Below are positions 60,902 to 64,000 of a stretch of DNA of 64,000 nt, one piece after another. The translations under genes and the position numbers were made by a program. The DNA is taken from the NCBI GenBank assembly GCA_018389105.1, contig JACATO010000983.1, positions 186,001 through 250,000 of the forward strand, in the 5' to 3' direction. This stretch comes from Nautilus pompilius (lineage: Eukaryota; Mollusca; Cephalopoda; Nautilida; Nautilidae). Position 1 is the first letter of the stretch, and each line of letters begins with the position of its first letter. The notes under the pieces were generated by a model, which saw only the letters and a program-made list of their open reading frames with translations, did no database searches and had not been told where the DNA came from.

Positions 60902-63900
60902 CTGTAAATAAAGAGGAGAAAGAGATAACCCATTAAACAGGTAAAGCTCGTTGGTAGTTGGCCAAATGAGAGATCGTGTCATCAGCACATTCTCAAGTTT
61001 AATAAAAGCTAAGGTTTGAAACGGTAGTGGATCCCTTCCAGAAGCCACAAGCTCAAAAGACATCAAAAAAAAAAAAAAAAAAATGTACACAACATCTTGC
61101 ATCTTAACAAAATTACCTAAACAAAGAACCTTGTGAATCAGTCATTCTATTTACTCACTCACTCTTGATACTGTAGCAAGTGTGGGGGTCTCTTGAAGGG
61201 GAAACTCAAAGAGAAATTTAAAGCTTGTTCTGTGCGTTCTAAAACAGGATACTTCTTCAGACTTGAGATTTATTCTATACTTCTGTGTAATCTGCTATGG
61301 AGTTTACTGTTCAGTCAAAATGGAGAGATCGAGAAAACAGTGTCCATCTGTACTATAGTGCTTGCAGTCATCACTCAAATTACCAGGAGTTGGAAATAGG
61401 TGGGCCAGATAGTGGCGAAAATAGTTCTAATCAGAGAAAACTCCATCACCCTTCCAACCAGAGATAGAGACAGCAAAAGTGATAAAGTTGCCAGAGAAAC
61501 TAAAAATGAAGAGATTCTGGGACAGGCATAAACTCTCTGTTGCCACCAGGATGACTGGAATTACATCTCCATCAAGCCAAACAAAGCAGAGAAATTGCCC
61601 GAGTAGATGAGTAGCTACTTGTCAGGAAGGAGAGTAGGGTCATGTGCCAACCTGTGCTCAGGTACAAGTGTCAACACCAGCTAGTAATCAAGAAGTTGCT
61701 CACAATGGCGCTGTAGGAAATGTGCATTAAAACAGAACCCTACTGACAACTGCAAGATGACTTGTGTTGGAGGAACTAGATGCATTTATCATACTACTGT
61801 ATGCTCGGAGAACATATGGCACTACCAACCAACCTGGTGGTGGAAAACTTAAGATCCCTGAAATCACATGCTTTTTGCATTTCATCTTGAAGAAAACCAG
61901 AAGTCATCTTCAAAATGACAAATTTGGCCTATCATTTGAACTACCAACAGCATTCTGAACTACAAACCAGAAGAGAACATCACAGTCAACAAGCAGCTTT
62001 TCCCCCACTAAAGCAAAGTGTTAGTGGAAGCAGGGTATGGACAACAAATCAAACAATTTAAAGATCTACTTTTGGGTTGCAAAGACTGAGTCAAAATATA
62101 TTCTAAATGGTATCCTTTGTTTTGGCAAAGATGAAACTCTTCCAATCAACCAAATGCAGGGTAAAAGCATGGTTCTTCACCTAGAATGTTACTACTGACT
62201 ACTACCTCACATCACTGAAATAGGCAAAACAATTGCAGGATAAGAGGACAAGCTTGGTTGGCACAATAAATTATATCAGAAGAGGACTTCCACCATTAGC
62301 AGTGGACCAGAACACAAACTTTACTCCATCAGACTGTTGAAGTGCTCTGGGTGCACGTTAAGTCTACCAGCGAAAGCCAAAGAGAGAGAGAGAGAGGAGG
62401 TAATTTCACTCAGCATGCTTTATCCTTCCGTTTACCCTTTATCCTGGAGCCCGTGGAGTCTCAGAATGCCACAAAGTCTGCAGTTGATGCATTAGACCAG
62501 AAAGCACAGATGTACTCTGAAAGTTGCATCTCATAGATGGCTGTCCAAGTGTTCTATAACAACTTGGAACCTTTGCAAGGAAACCACAAGCAAGAAAATC
62601 AAGAGGAGAAACTTCTTACTGCAACTAGCAGAACTTTGTAAGACATCTGCTGAGGAAAGATAAAATGTAAAGTGTAGCAGAATCTACAGCTAAAGTTGGT
62701 CTGAATTCCCCAACAACTGCAAGTGACACCAGTGCCAGGTCACAAAGTGCAAAGAACACAAGAATGACAGCTATGCTGTGTGTATTGTGTGGCATGTTCT
62801 GTGTTGACTCAAAAATGCTACATGGCTGTTTTAACATTCAACATTTTGAAAACACCACATTTTTTAAATGTTGTTTTGTTGTGCATGAACATCTTGAACA
62901 ATAAAAAAAAAAAATTTTAATACAGCAGTAAAAATGATTGCTTCAGTAGTTCTAGGTGTAGCGAGTGTACCTTCAGTAGTTTTAGTATTAAACATGTCTT
63001 GTTTCTTATCATTTATGCATTACTTTTTTAAAAATAATATTCTTCAGCCCAAAACAATATTACAAAGTAGGCATTAGTTGAAGTTTACCACTTCACTAGT
63101 CTAAAGTGTCAACTCAGAAAATTACTACATTAAGAGTGTTTAGTACAGAGCCCCTGTGAATATTAAAACAATTCTTAATTGGCTTTATTATGTTAGAAAT
63201 TAATTTTAACATTGTGAGAGACAGAACATCCAACATTTAGTTTAATATATGGTGATACAATAATTTTGACCAACAATGTATAAGCAGAGTGACCCAAAGT
63301 CCCTTCTTCACCTCTACCTAATACGCATCTAGTGTGCACACGCACACAAAGTCAGTGACATAACAAAATTATGCAGGCACCAGGTCCTTGAGACACCCTT
63401 CCTTCTATGCTGTGCTGGCTTAACATTGCAAACCCACAGCACACCATTTTTAGTTCACCTTTAATTGTTGTACTGTGCTGTCACCACAATCTTCTTTATA
63501 TAGCCCCACAATAACTTGCCACAGGTGGTCAGCATTTGCGTTTGTGGGACTGGTGATGCATCATATCTTCAACCCATCCTTCCAATCGAAAAGGTGTCAC
63601 CTAAGCAGCCAAACAAATCATGTGCTAGTATCCCATCCTGTTGGAACCACATATACTGTTCTCCAAGTTATGGAACATCCACTTTCTGATTGTCAGAACA
63701 ATAAAAAAAATTAAAATATGGCCGACCACCCTGCACTGCTCCAACAAACTGAGTTGACTTACATTTTTTCAACCAGTGGTTTGATTTGGTGACTACAACC
63801 TGACAGACAGCAATGATTAATCCAAGGCTTGCACTTGGTAAAGAAATATTTACGAATGTGCGTAATAATAACAGCAACAAAAACTACATTTTGTTGTCAC

Positions 63901-64000
63901 CCTTTTGAACCGTAATGCAAAGATGGAAGTTGAACTAAGGCATTAATTTTTTAAAATTTAGAATATGTTCTCATTCAAAAAAATTAGAATTTAAAAATAA
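60902..64000 (-). other. Macoilin first intron or 5' flank
   Basis: No match to the macoilin N-terminal exon (basic start, then a membrane span ending in a YQGL-like motif) was found to the right of 60901. The first exon is therefore probably beyond the window and this stretch intronic. A long poly-A run lies at 61064-61081. Besides the piggyBac relic, nothing was recognised. Confidence 0.55.
61190..62880 (+). pseudogene. piggyBac transposase relic, second family
   Basis: Broken + strand transposase. LEELDAFIILLYARRTYG at 61770, then ITVNKQLFPPTKAKC near 61980-62030 (the family has I.VDEQL.P.K.RC), SKYILNG.. FGKDETLPINQ at 62090-62150, KLGWHNK (a TSLVGT-like site), and a C-terminal Cys/His region (CQVTKCKEHKND near 62730) where piggyBac proteins carry a zinc-binding domain. 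Asn replaces the usual catalytic Asp at NKQLFP. Distinct from the copy at 43-44 kb. Confidence 0.72.

Noticed and set aside
1..64000. CRISPR arrays, operons, ribosome binding sites, tRNA or rRNA genes
   Set aside because: The window is animal nuclear DNA; no regularly spaced repeat array, and no intact tRNA or rRNA gene was seen.

Overview
This window is animal nuclear DNA: AT-rich, with intron-split genes, GT-AG introns from about 0.25 to 18 kb, microsatellites and many decayed cut-and-paste transposons. The two host genes belong to families found across animals. Long introns and the mix of hAT, piggyBac, Tc1 and pogo relics suggest an invertebrate, perhaps a lophotrochozoan such as a mollusc. 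That placement is inference; the sequence does not fix the species.

Layout. (1) 1-6734: intron or upstream DNA of gene 1, with the 3' part of a broken Tc1-like transposase at the left edge and an old ~84-bp tandem repeat at 3.15-3.6 kb. (2) 6735-17956, + strand: the last four coding exons of an eva-1 homolog (EVA1C-like), giving one SUEL-type lectin domain, one membrane span and a short cytoplasmic tail. All splice phases agree. The start of the gene lies left of the window or was not found. (3) 17957-23677: tail-to-tail 3' ends of the two genes, with candidate poly(A) signals facing each other near 19.08-19.10 kb. (4) 23678-60901, - strand: ten exons of macoilin (MACO1/TMEM57), coding 547 residues to the stop codon; only the first exon appears to be missing, beyond 60901. 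Every exon junction keeps frame and one intron uses a GC donor.

Macoilin introns hold most of the mobile DNA: two related hAT transposons with recognisable ends (28720-32193 and 57115-60033, the second with a perfect 8-bp target duplication), a 1.66-kb non-autonomous hAT-like element (50585-52248), piggyBac relics (26.7-27.46, 43.2-44.6 and 61.2-62.9 kb), Tc1 and possible pogo relics (52.4-53.9 kb), a 187-bp palindromic pogo-type MITE (32923-33109) and tRNA-like SINE candidates. All transposase genes are broken by stops and frameshifts.

The two host genes have no known shared pathway. EVA-1 proteins are cell-surface lectins acting with Robo in Slit axon guidance, and macoilin is an ER membrane coiled-coil protein of neurons; their adjacency may be chance. 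I found no wholly new system. The best leads are the GC-AG intron, a CRE plus nuclear-receptor-type motif cluster at 14.52-14.77 kb, the facing 3' ends, and the hAT family pair with different termini.
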